A stretch of DNA of 64,000 nt, taken from assembly GCA_011800805.1 (NCBI GenBank), contig MPNW01000084.1, positions 53,012-117,011 of the forward strand, in the 5' to 3' direction. Shown in pieces: positions 48,101-60,000 of this stretch; positions within the stretch are counted from its first letter, which is position 1, and each line of letters opens with the position of its first letter. Origin of the DNA: Hirudo medicinalis (Eukaryota; Annelida; Clitellata; Hirudinida; Hirudinidae). Made by a program: the position numbers and the translations under genes. The notes below the pieces were generated by a model. The model did not search any database, had not been told where the DNA came from, and worked only from the letters and a program-made list of their open reading frames with translations.

Positions 48101-48448
48101 ATTGCAGGAAGAGGAAATCCTGATAGGCTGTCTGGAAAATGAAGGTTCATTAAAATGCGATACCGAGTTGCTTGGAGCCGCTGGAAGCTAAACATCAGGA
48201 AATCTGGAAATGTTTCCAGTGATTCATAGTGCTGCTCGTTAGCTTTTTGAGACATTTTTTTGATTTCCTCTTCGCTCATTCCCGTTCGACAACCGAGAAC
48301 TACTACCGCGAAAGAAAAGTAATCAAGATTTAAAAAATCATTCATTACCTGTTTTTCTAATTTGTAGCAATCCCGCGCCAGAAATTTAAATATTTTTTCC
48401 CATAAAAGAGACATGAAATGATAAGAATAAGTACCGTGTGTTCTCGCA
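45117..48448. other. Gene-poor spacer upstream of the ETS gene
   Basis: AT-rich, with (ATT)n near 45488-45508. Frames without recognised homology lie at 46764-46970 (minus), 47579-47848 (plus) and 47863-48501 (minus, 212 codons, overlapping ETS exon 1 antisense). The right end should contain the ETS promoter. Confidence 0.4.
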
Positions 48449-51192
48449 ATGGATTGGAAATGCACACCTAAGTACCCTTCCATTGGAAGCATCGTCTCCA
48501 AGAGCAGCTATCCGGCCGACATCCACAAAAACTCACTCCATCTCTCAGGTTTCATGTTTACTCCAGGTTATTTTAAGATTGTTGCTACATTTTTTTAGTG
48601 ATTTTGAAATACATAGTATTAAATAATAATAATTAATTTACTATAAATAAAATAACAATAATAGTAACAAATTATTAATTTGCTACTAAACAGTTAGAGC
48701 ATAAATATAATTATTGTTTTTATTGCTAAATTGCAGTACTAAAATAATTTGTCAATTTGCATCTCGAATGGGGATGAATAGAGAATAATTATGATACTCT
48801 TTCGACTGAATCTTCACATTTTTGGGAGTAAAAATGCTGTTTCCAATAATTTGGGGTTAATTAATTGTTGACGATGAAAACATTTCAAAATAAACGAATG
48901 TCAACAAATGAATGTTTTTTGATTCTTAGAGTCTTACCCGAGAACAGCTTGGAGTCCTCATGCCAGTTGTACGTCTGAAGGTAATAGCAGCAATTGATTT
49001 GCATTTTGAAACAAGTACACGAAGTTACATTTCAACAACAACAGCAACAAGATAAGAGCAACATCAACAACAATAACAACAACAAATTTGGTTCTTCTCC
49101 TTTTCAGAAAACCACCTTTAAGAACATTAACACATAACTCGCACAACGCAATACATTTTGTTTAATAAGTAATTTTGTGTGATTCTGTGTAAGGCTGACT
49201 AAATAAATCAAACACCACTACAAGATTAGTAATAAGACGTTTGCACATTTTCTGCTGTTAAGTTTCGTCAGGGAAAGTCATTCCAGTCAGCTCCAGGAGA
49301 AAAGGGCAAAATATTCGCTCAATCTTTTCAAAATGACCCTAGAATTAGTCGGTGATCTGTGTTCTCCATAAGCTCGAGAGTTAAGAAATGTCATAATCTT
49401 CTCAATATTGGAAGAATCAGATGCGGTAACAGAAACCAGATGGAGGGGTGGACGGGGTGTATGGTTGCCAAACTTCTCTCTGAATTGACGTTTCTGAGTT
49501 TCATTAAGTTTTGCTGAGCTTCTAACGCATAGTGGACAGGGACACGGTACACGTGTCCACCGTGCGTAATCGGTGTAATTAATCAGTGGTTCTAATGAAA
49601 TGATGGATCATTTGCTGGACCTAGTCATTTGGAGACAACTTTTAACAGTATGATTACATATCTATTGCATGCTTGCATTTTCTTTTATCACTAATTGTGA
49701 TGGCCAACCACGTGTTGACGTGCTGTGATGCTTGATGTCATTCGTGTCATGTGTTTCTAAAACTCTTAACTCGACTATTAGTCTTTTAATTTAATTTAGT
49801 TAATGTGCTTAAAATACATTACTCCCGAAGCTTCGAATTATGGCAAATGATTTTCAATAATTGTTCACCACAAATATTTAATGTATATTTACAAAATCTG
49901 CAACGTAAAACAGAAAAGTGCATGTGTATGTCTGTCTGTCCCAAGAACTCCTCCCAAACGGTGAATGGTAGCGACTTGAAATTTGCACACGTCGTTCTCT
50001 GCGCCGTTCGTAGGTCGACTGTGCTATTTTCAATTTTCAACTTTCAAGTTTTCCTAAATCGCATACGAGCTTTAAACTCGAGAGCTACTGCAAGCAATAA
50101 CATTTGAGACTTCGCCTCTCGCGATGGCAGCACGGGTTCGAATCACGTTGCGGGAGCACCGTCCTGGTCACCCAGTTCTGTGAGGGCAGGTCATTGGCTA
50201 AATATGAAGGACGTAAATAATAACGGTGTGAGCAAACTTGATTACGTGTTTATGACTTGCGAAGTCGGTTTAAAAAAGCTGTTTTAACTATTTTAAACTT
50301 TTTCGACTCACAAGAACTCCTCCCAAATGGTGAACGCAAGTTTTGCACGTGTTATTGTCTGCTATTTCTAGACAAACTAACGTCATTTTCAACTCTCAAT
50401 TTCTTTCAATTCGCAAGAACTCCGAAACGGTAAAATAGTAGTGGCTTAAAATTTGCACAGATCATTCTCTATGCCATTCCTAAGTCAACTGTGCTATTTT
50501 CAACTTTCAAGTTTTCCAACTTTTCCTAAATCGCATGCCAGCTTTAAACTCGAGAGCTTCTGAAAGCGAGGAGCATTGTGCTCCGGCATGGTCTGATGTT
50601 CGAGACTTCGCGTCTCGCGATGGCGGCACGGGTTCGAGTCCAGTCGCGTGAGCTAATTTTGAGCTTTCGTGTCCTAATCACCCAATTCTTTGAGGACAAG
50701 TATTTGGCGGTATTTGAAGGGATGAATGAAATTAATTATGTTTGAATATGTACTGGTGAAACGGTCTTAACAAGCTAGTTAAAATGCAAAGTAATAATAT
50801 TTCCATTAAATGTTTATTTACGGTTATTAAAATATAAAATTCACACTTAAACCACTTTTTATCGCCAGGATTCCTGGCAAAGAGGTTGCAAACTGCCAGC
50901 AAAACGAGCGTTGAAAGCGCGTTCAGTCATTGGAGACCACAAGGTATCCATTCATTTCTATGCATTATTACGAATTGTCACCTTACTACTTATTATTAAT
51001 CATTAATAATTCACTTAATTTGATGAAATTATTTATAACTATTTAATTGTAATTACAGGTTTGCTATGTTTTTCAACTTTAACATTACGGCTGTATTCAG
51101 TTGACAATTATTGTCATAATTAGTTATCACAGGTGTGTTATGATCCCTACAGATCCATGGCATTATCACGTTACTATATCGTTAGAATATTA

Positions 51193-51224
<32 letters not shown>

Positions 51225-51656
51225 TATAATTTTATTTCGATTAAAAATATTAAAAAACACTAAATAATGATGACCATGAAATACATTTGTCTTTTGCCAC
51301 TTTTGTGAATCTCTGAAAAATTACGCTTAATCCGCTCGGCCTGTTGATTGTTGATTTCCACGGTGCAAATTCAGACCTGTGCAATTGCTTTCGTCCGTGT
51401 GATGAATTGTTTCCCTGTGTCAAACATTATTCCCAAATTACAGACATCGCTGGATATATGGATTGGGAGTCATGATTTCGTGTTATCAGTTTTTCGTTTT
51501 TTTTTATTATTATATTTATAAATGCACATGCTCACAAAAATCTAAGATTAATTTTCAGACAAATTGGTTATTTTGTTTTGCAAGGAAATAAAGAAAATGG
51601 TTAAAGGAATGTCTGGAAATTAAACTTATCGATTTGAATTTTGAAACAATTACATG

Positions 51657-51750
<94 letters not shown>

Positions 51751-53593
51751 GGATGCTCATACCTTCTTGTNTTATTATTATGCTATGTTACGGTTATTAA
51801 ATTTATTATTTTTATTTAGTGGATAATTAATTATGATGAGACTAGTGAGTGTGCTGAGTTTAATAAACAACAACAACAACAACAAACAACAACCAACAAC
51901 AACCAACAACAACAACAACCTTCGTTGATACACTCAGAAAACATTTCAATTCATTGGAACATTCTAGTTTTAATTCATCACCTCGGGTCTTCGTTTGTTA
52001 TTGGAGATGATATTGGCTCTTTAGGGGATTCATTTTTATGAAATTTTCGACGCTGGTCTCAAATTATCAGGGAGATCCAAGTAGTGGTGATAATGACGAC
52101 ATGGTAATGATCACAATGGTGATGATGATGATGATGATGATGGGGTAATGATCATAATGATGATGATGGGGTAATGATCACAATGGTGATGATGAAGGGA
52201 TAATGATCGTAACGGTGATGATGGTGGAGTTACGATCATAATGGTGATGATGATAATGGGGTAATGATCATAATGGTAGTAATGTGAGGGGACATAACGG
52301 ATCAGCGGCTCTACACGGATGGTTGGATCGTGATGAATGTCATTTGTCAAGCTAATACGACAGCAGTCATGACATCCTTCTTCGGTATCCTAAATAAGCC
52401 ATCCAATGTACACAAGTCGAAAATTATGATTCCCAAGAGAAATACTTGAATATTTTAATATTTTATTCGTAAAGTCTTAATTAGTAATTATTCTTCGAAT
52501 TTCAGCACAAATCGTAACCGAGTAAAGCTCCTTGCAAGCATAAGCATAAGCATTTATTTCCACCAAAAAATAAAGATAAAGGCACCGATGTCATTCCGAA
52601 GAGAGAATGGTCTCCTCATTCTTGGTGCCTCTTGCCAACAACCCTGGCTGACTGGAAGTGGTAGCGACATGTAAAAGAGTCATCTTATCACAAAGGCTTA
52701 ATCGAGGTTTTTACCTAACCTTGGAAATAGTTGAACTGACTCTCAGGACTCTCGGTTCAGGGACAAGCCATTTTGTCCTGCTTATTTTTGTCATTTTAGT
52801 ATCGCATGTTTGCAACGGTTTGATAATGTCTGGACGTGTATTTTTGGAATATGAAGCACCTAAAGACGAAATATATAAGCCTGAGTTTAATCCACAATCA
52901 AAAAATTTGATAATATAATTGCAACCATTCCATAAACTTTCATTCCACGAGTGAAGTTACAGCGATTGACATGCTCCATCATGACATTTCCTCGAATGAA
53001 TCGCACCGTGCAATTACACGTAAATTGCAGGAAGCGGTCAAATCCAATTGTGGCAGTTCCTTCTGGAGTTGCTGTCGAACCAGGAGAACATCGGTTGCAT
53101 CTCATGGGAGGGAACGAACGGAGAATTCAAACTGGTCGACCCAGACGAGGTCGCCAGACGCTGGGGAGAAAGGAAGAGCAAGCCTAACATGAACTACGAC
53201 AAGCTCAGTCGTGCCCTGAGGTACTACTACGACAAAAATATCATGACCAAGGTTCACGGCAAAAGGTACGCCTACAAATTCGACTTCGTTGGTCTCGCCC
53301 AAGCTATGCAACCAAACTCCATCGAATCATCGGCCGCCCAAAAGTACCAGAGGCAGAACGACTTTCTATTCTCTGGCTACCATGCCGGTTCGTCCAACCG
53401 CCACATAAACTTCCTCAAGACGAGCAGCCATCGTCAGGTCATGTCCTCCAACCAGTCCCCACACCTCTTCGGCCACGCTTCACATCCCTATTGGTCGTCA
53501 GGTCCCCCCGCTCCTCCCCCTTCGTTTTATTACAACTTCTCCTCACAAACATCTATCCAGAACCAACAAGCAGCGTACATTCCATACGCGTGA
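48449..53593 (+). CDS. ETS-domain transcription factor, ERG/FLI/FEV subfamily
   Basis: DNA-binding regulator of GGAA sites. The terminal exon 53031-53593 is certain. It opens with [15 protein letters not shown], exactly the ERG/FLI1/FEV exon start, and carries [20 protein letters not shown], the recognition helix [12 protein letters not shown] and [13 protein letters not shown], then a Ser/Pro/Tyr-rich tail ([17 protein letters not shown]). Two upstream exons are proposed from phase and splice sites: 50869-50943 (phase 1/1) and 48449-48548 (starts [11 protein letters not shown]). The joined product is 245 aa, close to FEV/Pet-1 (238 aa), which also lacks the Pointed domain found in ERG and FLI1; I see no Pointed domain here. 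FEV/Pet-1 specifies serotonergic neurons, but orthology within the group cannot be settled by eye. Confidence 0.88.
49911..50290 (+). repeat. Interspersed repeat, copy 2 (ETS intron 1)
   Basis: Same family as 2863-3272: shared TGTCTGTCTGTCCCAAGAAC, GTAGGTCGACTGTGCTATTT, ACTTCGCCTCTCGCGATGGC, and a tail ending GGTTTAAAAAAGCTG. The 5' half of its tRNA-shaped core is damaged; the B-box-like GGGTTCGAATC is intact. Confidence 0.7.
50305..50790 (+). repeat. Interspersed repeat, copy 3, with a partial extra head
   Basis: Follows copy 2 directly. A partial head unit (from TCACAAGAACTCCTCCCAAA, 50310-50400) is followed by a fuller copy (about 50405-50790) with the tRNA-shaped core at 50580-50653. This tandem cluster ends about 80 bp before ETS exon 2. 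Confidence 0.65.
50580..50653 (+). other. tRNA-shaped module within repeat copy 3
   Basis: Again exactly 74 nt. Acceptor ends GCTC/GAGC pair, the hairpin CGAGAC-TTCG-C-GTCTCG is kept, and the T-loop/B box is GGGTTCGAGTCC. Conservation of length and stems between copies separated by 47 kb suggests the shape belongs to the family's founder. Confidence 0.45.
51657..51750 (+). repeat. (CAA)n microsatellite
   Basis: About 31 CAA units, with a second shorter (CAA)n block at 51867-51920. Both are in ETS intron 2; the poly-Gln frame is an artefact. Confidence 0.95.
52100..52285 (+). repeat. Minisatellite with unit about 35-40 bp (TAATGATCATAATGGTGATG-based)
   Basis: Five imperfect units, each GGGGTAATGATCAYAATGGT followed by a variable GATGATGAT run, in ETS intron 2. 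Confidence 0.75.
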
Positions 53594-53799
53594 AATTCCG
53601 AAGCCACGCGTCAAAAGATCATCAAGATCGCCATCATCACCATCACAATCATCATCACTAACCAGTGCTTATAAGGCCTCACCTTAAAAGAACCCACTTC
53701 CAATCCAATCTGCTGCAGTCTCCTTCCTATAAGACTTCAAGGATTTTTGATGAAGTTTGTGAAGTTGCTGACGATGGCTGTGAAGATATTGATCGCGTA

Positions 53800-53837
<38 letters not shown>
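53800..53837 (+). repeat. (GAT)n microsatellite
   Basis: About 12 ATG/GAT units about 200 bp after the ETS stop codon, probably within its 3' UTR. Confidence 0.95.
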
Positions 53838-55037
53838 AACCAAGACAAGATGGTGATGATGATGATAATGATATTGGTGGATTGGGTGATTGTGATGATG
53901 ATGACGATGATGATGACGATGGCTATGACAATGTTTCTTGCTGGATTCATGAACTGGATTAACTTTTGACAATTCCAGACTGGATGTGGTTTGTAAATAC
54001 TACCAAGTTCGGATTCCACAAACTGCTCTACTATTTCAACGACTTCTTCCTCTGTTATATATGGTTATTATATATATGTATGATTATTACGTTCTAAATT
54101 CGAGAATACCCTAAAATTTACTTTTATTCAATACTAAATTAATATTCCACAGATTTAATGTTTATTTGATTTAAAAACAATGCGATAAATTTGTATCGTA
54201 AATAATTTTATTTCCACCAAGTTGAAAGCAGACCAAGCAAGTTTGTTGGGTCAAGTTGGACATTGAATTGCAAAGCGCAACTTACAATAAATTTATAAAA
54301 TTCATCCAAATACAAACATTACTTATAAAATATACATATAAATAAAAATTATAAACATGACTTATAAACATTTATATACATATAAGACTCATACAATATA
54401 TAACTTACAACTACATACAGCGAGCACTTTGAACACACAAGCATATACCAACCATAACAAACGCATTTTCAATGTGAGGCGATTTTTAAAGATTTAAGTT
54501 GAAATTCAATGAGAATTCCTGGTTTAATGGAGCTCCACAGTCACCGTCCATTGTCCTGATTTCCACAGCATTATTGTCCAGGTACGGAGAGTGGCGAGTG
54601 CAGAGATAAATGGACGATCGAAAGAACGAATGAATGATTGAATGGATGGATGGATGAACGAACAAATGAATGAACGAATGAATGAATGAACGAACGAATG
54701 AAGGAATGAATGAATGAATGAATGCAAGAGTGAATGGACGGACGAGATTTCACGTGTTGATAATCTAGATCAACGCTGGACTTCTATAAATAGATGGCCT
54801 ATTGGCCCTCAAATGAGGCAAGGTTGCAAGAGAACATTCAATAGATTGAGACCACGTGGTGTGGTGACGTCACGCGCACTCAGTATGAGAGTGGTCTTTA
54901 TTAATCTCAACCTGCAATAACAGACCTGATTTGCATCGCAACAACTCACATGTCACTCCCCTTTTCTTGCATTCTTTCTTTCCTTCGATCCATCATTCAT
55001 TAGCTCGTTCATCCGCCCCTTCACCCCTACCCTCCAT

Positions 55038-55108
55038 CCATTCATTCATCCATCCATCCATTCATCCATCCATCCATCCATCCATCCATCCATCCATCCA
55101 TCCAACCA
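55038..55108 (+). repeat. (CATC)n microsatellite
   Basis: Tetranucleotide CATC/CATT array of about 17 units. Confidence 0.92.
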
Positions 55109-57058
55109 TCCATCCATCACATCCCATTCATTCATCCAATTATGCTACCATTTGCAACAACAACAACATCCATTGTTTTATGCATTCTTCCATCTTGTAG
55201 AAGGTAGTTGTGGAATGGATCCACAAGACACTGGTTTCACGAATCAATGAGCAGCAGAGATTAGCATCAGCGGTGGGCCTCGTTTCCGCTTTCTGGCCAT
55301 ATATTGTTACATCGCAAGGCTATTATGTGCTATTCAGCGCTAATACTTTTTGTCCATTTCGAGCGCACATAATGGCTCTGTGATTCTCCAAGACGGCGTG
55401 TGTTCTCGGTAGAAGAATCAAGTCCGCATGGCAGGTCGATGCATGAGTTCTTTCACTTATAGAGCCTGTCACTTATGGCCTGGGGTTGTTCTCGAACGGG
55501 GAAGCATGATTTCCAACTCATTGTCAGAAAATATTTTTGCCTTTCAAATACTAACAATTTACGTAAATTATTCCTGACATGGAAAATAGGAATTCAACAA
55601 AAGCTATTACTGCTCTCTAGTGGAATTGTATATTCGCGAAGGCAATACAGACACGGCGGAGATTTTCTGAAGGACGTGGCGGATTCTTAAGTCTCAGTTG
55701 GTCCGAAATTAAGACACTTATAAGGAGCCTGCCAGTCGAAAAATACACCGAGTTGACCCCGTCGGGAAATAGTGATGGAGATTGCAGTCTTATAAAAAGA
55801 AATTATTCAGCAAACGTCGAAACGCCGTCTTTGGTTCGCCTCGAAAAAAAGTGAAAGCCTAAAAGTAAGTTAGCATAAAGAAATTTATCTGTGATAGGAA
55901 CCTAGAATGCTATAGCACCTAAAGATTCGATCTCCAGACTCCCTATTTTTCAATTTGATTCGTGTTTATCGCTAAACTACTTAAAGCATGGACCCAACGA
56001 TGTGCAAGCACAACTACAAAAGAGTAACTAAACAAATTTGTCATTAATGTTGCTCTAATTTTAAGAAAATTAAACTCATGTTCTTTTTGAGGATTTCTGG
56101 AAATCCCACGTCCCTCAAAAAGCCACTCATCTTTTTCAGGAAGCAAACCCACGCTCGATCACATGAGATGATCTTTTTTGCTTCTCAAATGCCACTACCT
56201 TCAGCGCCACAGGTTGTCAAAACAGCAATTAACCACATTTTCCACATCAATATTCCAACGATCAGACCCCAACCACAAACCGGTAACTGCAGGTCCCCAA
56301 CCATGCAGACTGATTACTGATGGTGATGAACCAAATACGACTACTAACCGCAGTCACAATTTAAATAATGCTCCCATTGTATGTTGCATTGTCCAAAGAT
56401 TGTCTTAATCTTCAGCACGACTCCACTCCAAATCAATTGGCCATAGAATATTTTACAACTCTCACAATAATAATAATAATAATAATAACAACAACAACAA
56501 CAATAATAATAATAATAATAATCTCCTACAGCTCCCACGTTACATCTTCAAACCTCCGTCACTCGCCTCATGATTTTATCGTGTCTGCAATACCCTTCTC
56601 GTTGTAGTGTTGGTATATTTTTCCTATGCAACAAACATGGCCTCATCCTCTGAGAGATGAAGAGGGGGAATACAATGCAAATAAATTTCAGAAATAGATG
56701 AAAAACGACACTGATAATGATGACGTCCATGATAACATCGACAATAACGATGACGACGATGGTAATGATAATGATGATTAGTAGTAGTGTAGCTCAGGAC
56801 GTGATAGAAGCCGTACAAATATGAAAAAGGACAATTTACACGTAGAGACAAATACCTGCGCTCAATACAAAAATACGTCGTCTGCGTATAAATACAATTG
56901 TCCTCGTAAGAAAGAACGACAGAACGTGTGATGAACGGAAAGAACAACGTACGTGCTCATACAGCTTTGCACGTGTTTGAAACATTTCAACGTTTTCTTC
57001 TTCTTTTTTTTTTTTACAATATTTCAAAAAGGATATTTTAAAACTAAAAGACCACCCG

Positions 57059-60000
57059 TCACTCCTTCTTCAAGTTCTGCCTCTTACGAGAGGTCAGGCT
57101 CTCTGTGACCGCCACGAGGTTAGCAACAGAAGGCTGGAATTAAAATTTTAATTAATTTAACGATACTTGGATGCAATAATTTGAATATAAAGTAATAAGT
57201 AATTATGAGTCACTGCGCTACTGATAATGATGAACGTTCATTTCAACCATAAACTTTTCACACAAGGCTGAAGAACACCAAGTAACAATGTACATGAAAT
57301 TTATACTATCGCTACTACTAGTAATAATAATAATAATAAAAATCAAACATTTCTCATAAATAATAAATAATTGTAAAAATAAAAGTTATCGTTAGTAACA
57401 TTGTTTACCTGCGATTGGCTCATCTTCTTCAGCTTCTCCAAGTGCGAGTTGCAGAAACGATGGATGGAAGCAAGACATCTGGAGACATCCATGGTACATG
57501 GCGGAGTCATGTTGGAAGCATTTGGCACGTTCTGTCGAGTTATGGAGTCATCGTCAGTCGTCACGAAATGATCGAAACACCACGGAACAAAATAAATAAC
57601 GAAGAGGGTCGGCTTATAAATTTAATCGCTCGATTGATCGAAAATTAATCGTCAGGAGTAGAAACAAAAGATGACCAACCGACACTCCGTCGGCGAAGGA
57701 AACAATGATCTTCTTGTTCTCATTGATGAAGTGGTTTACACTCTCCATGCCAGCCTCCTGAGAGTAATTATAATATTAAGGTAACAATATTAACATATTA
57801 ATATATTCAACAAGTTAACTAATAATATCACTACAATGTGCGTTTCATTCTCAAACGATCAATTCTATAACCTACGTTTGAAAGTCTGTTCCGGAACAAT
57901 TAAAGGAAAATTATAAAAACATCCCTTTTTTTACTTTATCGCTCAACAAATATCAATGAAATCACGATGAAGATGATGATAATGCATCCACACATGACAG
58001 AGTAACCATTACTCGAGCTCCACATGAAAAAATACAAAATGTTGTTGAAACAAGAAAGCCGACCAACCTTGCAGTCGGTGAGGTTTGCAAGCTTAATGAG
58101 GCACTTTGCAACATGCTTCAGAGTTTTCACGGCCATTTGTGAAGGGGTCTCTGAGGATGATGGAAGGATGACAAAATGGAAAAAAAAAGAATACTAAATC
58201 ATAACAATGCGTGATAAATTATATATTATAATTAATAAACCATTAACGAAACCTATTTAAATGAAAGAAGAAGTAATAATGCAGATTAACTGTAGACACT
58301 TATAATAATAATAACAGTAACAACAACAACAACAATAATAGGATTCAAAATCCTAGAGTCTCACCTGTAATGAGGTTGAATTGTCTCGGGTTAATCATGG
58401 CAGGGCAGATCAGCCGAAGGAAAATGAAAGCACTGAAGAGGAATCAATCAACCACTTAAAAATGTCATCAGTGAATGCAATAATTAATTAAATGTACTGA
58501 TTAAGTAGAATGTCATAATAGGAAATAATTGGAAATGCAGCCCAATAGGATGGCTCTTAATCTCTCTTTAACATCATCATCATCATAATCGTCATCATCA
58601 TCATCATCATCATCATAATCATCATCATCTTCAAATGCCTGCAGATAACTCAGTCGGCTCATTATTGATTTTAACAACAACAACAACAATTAGAAGAATG
58701 ATCTCATAAAGTGCACCTGATGACCCTTGTTCTGACCAGGTTGTCGTCCGGCCATTTCTCAGACACCTTCCTCTGTAGGAAGTGGCAGACATGTCTTAGT
58801 ACCCTGAAAAAAGGGGCACCTATAATCACATTAACAATTTGATGTTGGAGTTACGCTCCTCGTAAATACAAAGGCATCCACAAACAATCCACAAGCCATC
58901 TTTGGGCACTTCAGTCATTCAATTGCTCCGATTCAGAGTTTATTCGATGATCCGTGACCAGTTTACCATTGAAGGCTTACAAACAACTGCTCTGTGAATA
59001 TGCAGCTATTGATTAACAGTTAGCCATTTGTAACCCTTCAACTATTATTCCATTAAGACATAAGCAGCGGGCATTAGTAGTAAGAAGACTTGATAAGAAA
59101 ATCCATGGCAGTTTAAAAGCAGAGGATGTTAACTGAATTGCTTAAATGTTCTCACGTCGGCACGTATTTTACGGACGAGGATATATTGTGGACGACGTCT
59201 GTCAGGTGCGAGACGATGCACTTCGAATTGAGGTCAGCTTCCGATGAATTCGTCTGCAAATTTGAAGTTCAAAGATTCCAATTTGAAGTTCAAAGATTCC
59301 AATTTGAAGTTCAAAGATTCCAATTTGAATGCAATGCTTCAAATATAACAAAACAAGAAGGAAGAGAATATCATGATATGATATAACCATCCAATTATGC
59401 AACAAACAATTACAAAAGTTATTTCAGCCATTAAATTTGATAATGCAATGGCAACAAATCAACAAAAACTGCCAAAGTCATAAATCCACCTCGGACATTT
59501 GCTTGAGTATCTTGTTGATGGTGTCCTGGAGTGCATGTTGAAGGAAGGTCGTGGAGACCATCTTCATGTACTGGTCCATCATCGTCGTGCCGAACGTCTC
59601 GCTCCTGAACAACTTCTCTTTTCCTTCTGCAATCGAGTCGATCGTTGAGAATTCTTGACCACGAGTTATGGCCGCTTACTCGTTCGTATTAACTAATTTA
59701 TAAGTAACTAATTTTTAAGTAACGATTCTTTACTCGAATTCATGAATCTCAAAAACCCGCATCAACAACGACACCATTATTCGAGCCTCATTTGAATTAT
59801 TTTTGTCAATCGATTTTATCAGAAAAAAGTACAAATTGTGATTCCAAACTAAAGGTTGAAGGTCAAGAGCGTCCGGGTTATGCCAACCTTCCATCTCGAG
59901 GTCGATTTCAAGGAACTTGATGAGGAGAAGTTTTTCCTGCTTCTCGTGTCGGAAGAGATGGAGGAGGGAGGTGGAGAGGGAGGCCCGCTCGTGGTAGTCG

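Larger units (their letters stand above)
53594..57058. other. Spacer between ETS gene and RASA1
   Basis: ETS 3' UTR at the left. Contains (GAT)n at 53800-53837, GAAT-rich repeats at 54625-54723, (CATC)n at 55038-55108 and AAT/AAC repeats at 56467-56523. The frames seen are low-complexity by-products of these repeats. A frame at 55475-55690 is not low-complexity but is unrecognised. Confidence 0.5.

Noticed and set aside
51641..51826. Poly-glutamine frame
   Set aside because: It is a pure (CAA)n microsatellite; no flanking coding sequence continues it.
52658..52918. 86-codon plus frame with a hydrophobic segment, upstream of the ETS exon
   Set aside because: No homology seen, no phase-compatible junction to the ETS exon at 53031, and it lies in an intron.
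54524..55200. His/Ser-rich frames on both strands
   Set aside because: They are CATC/GAATGAAT tandem repeat products.
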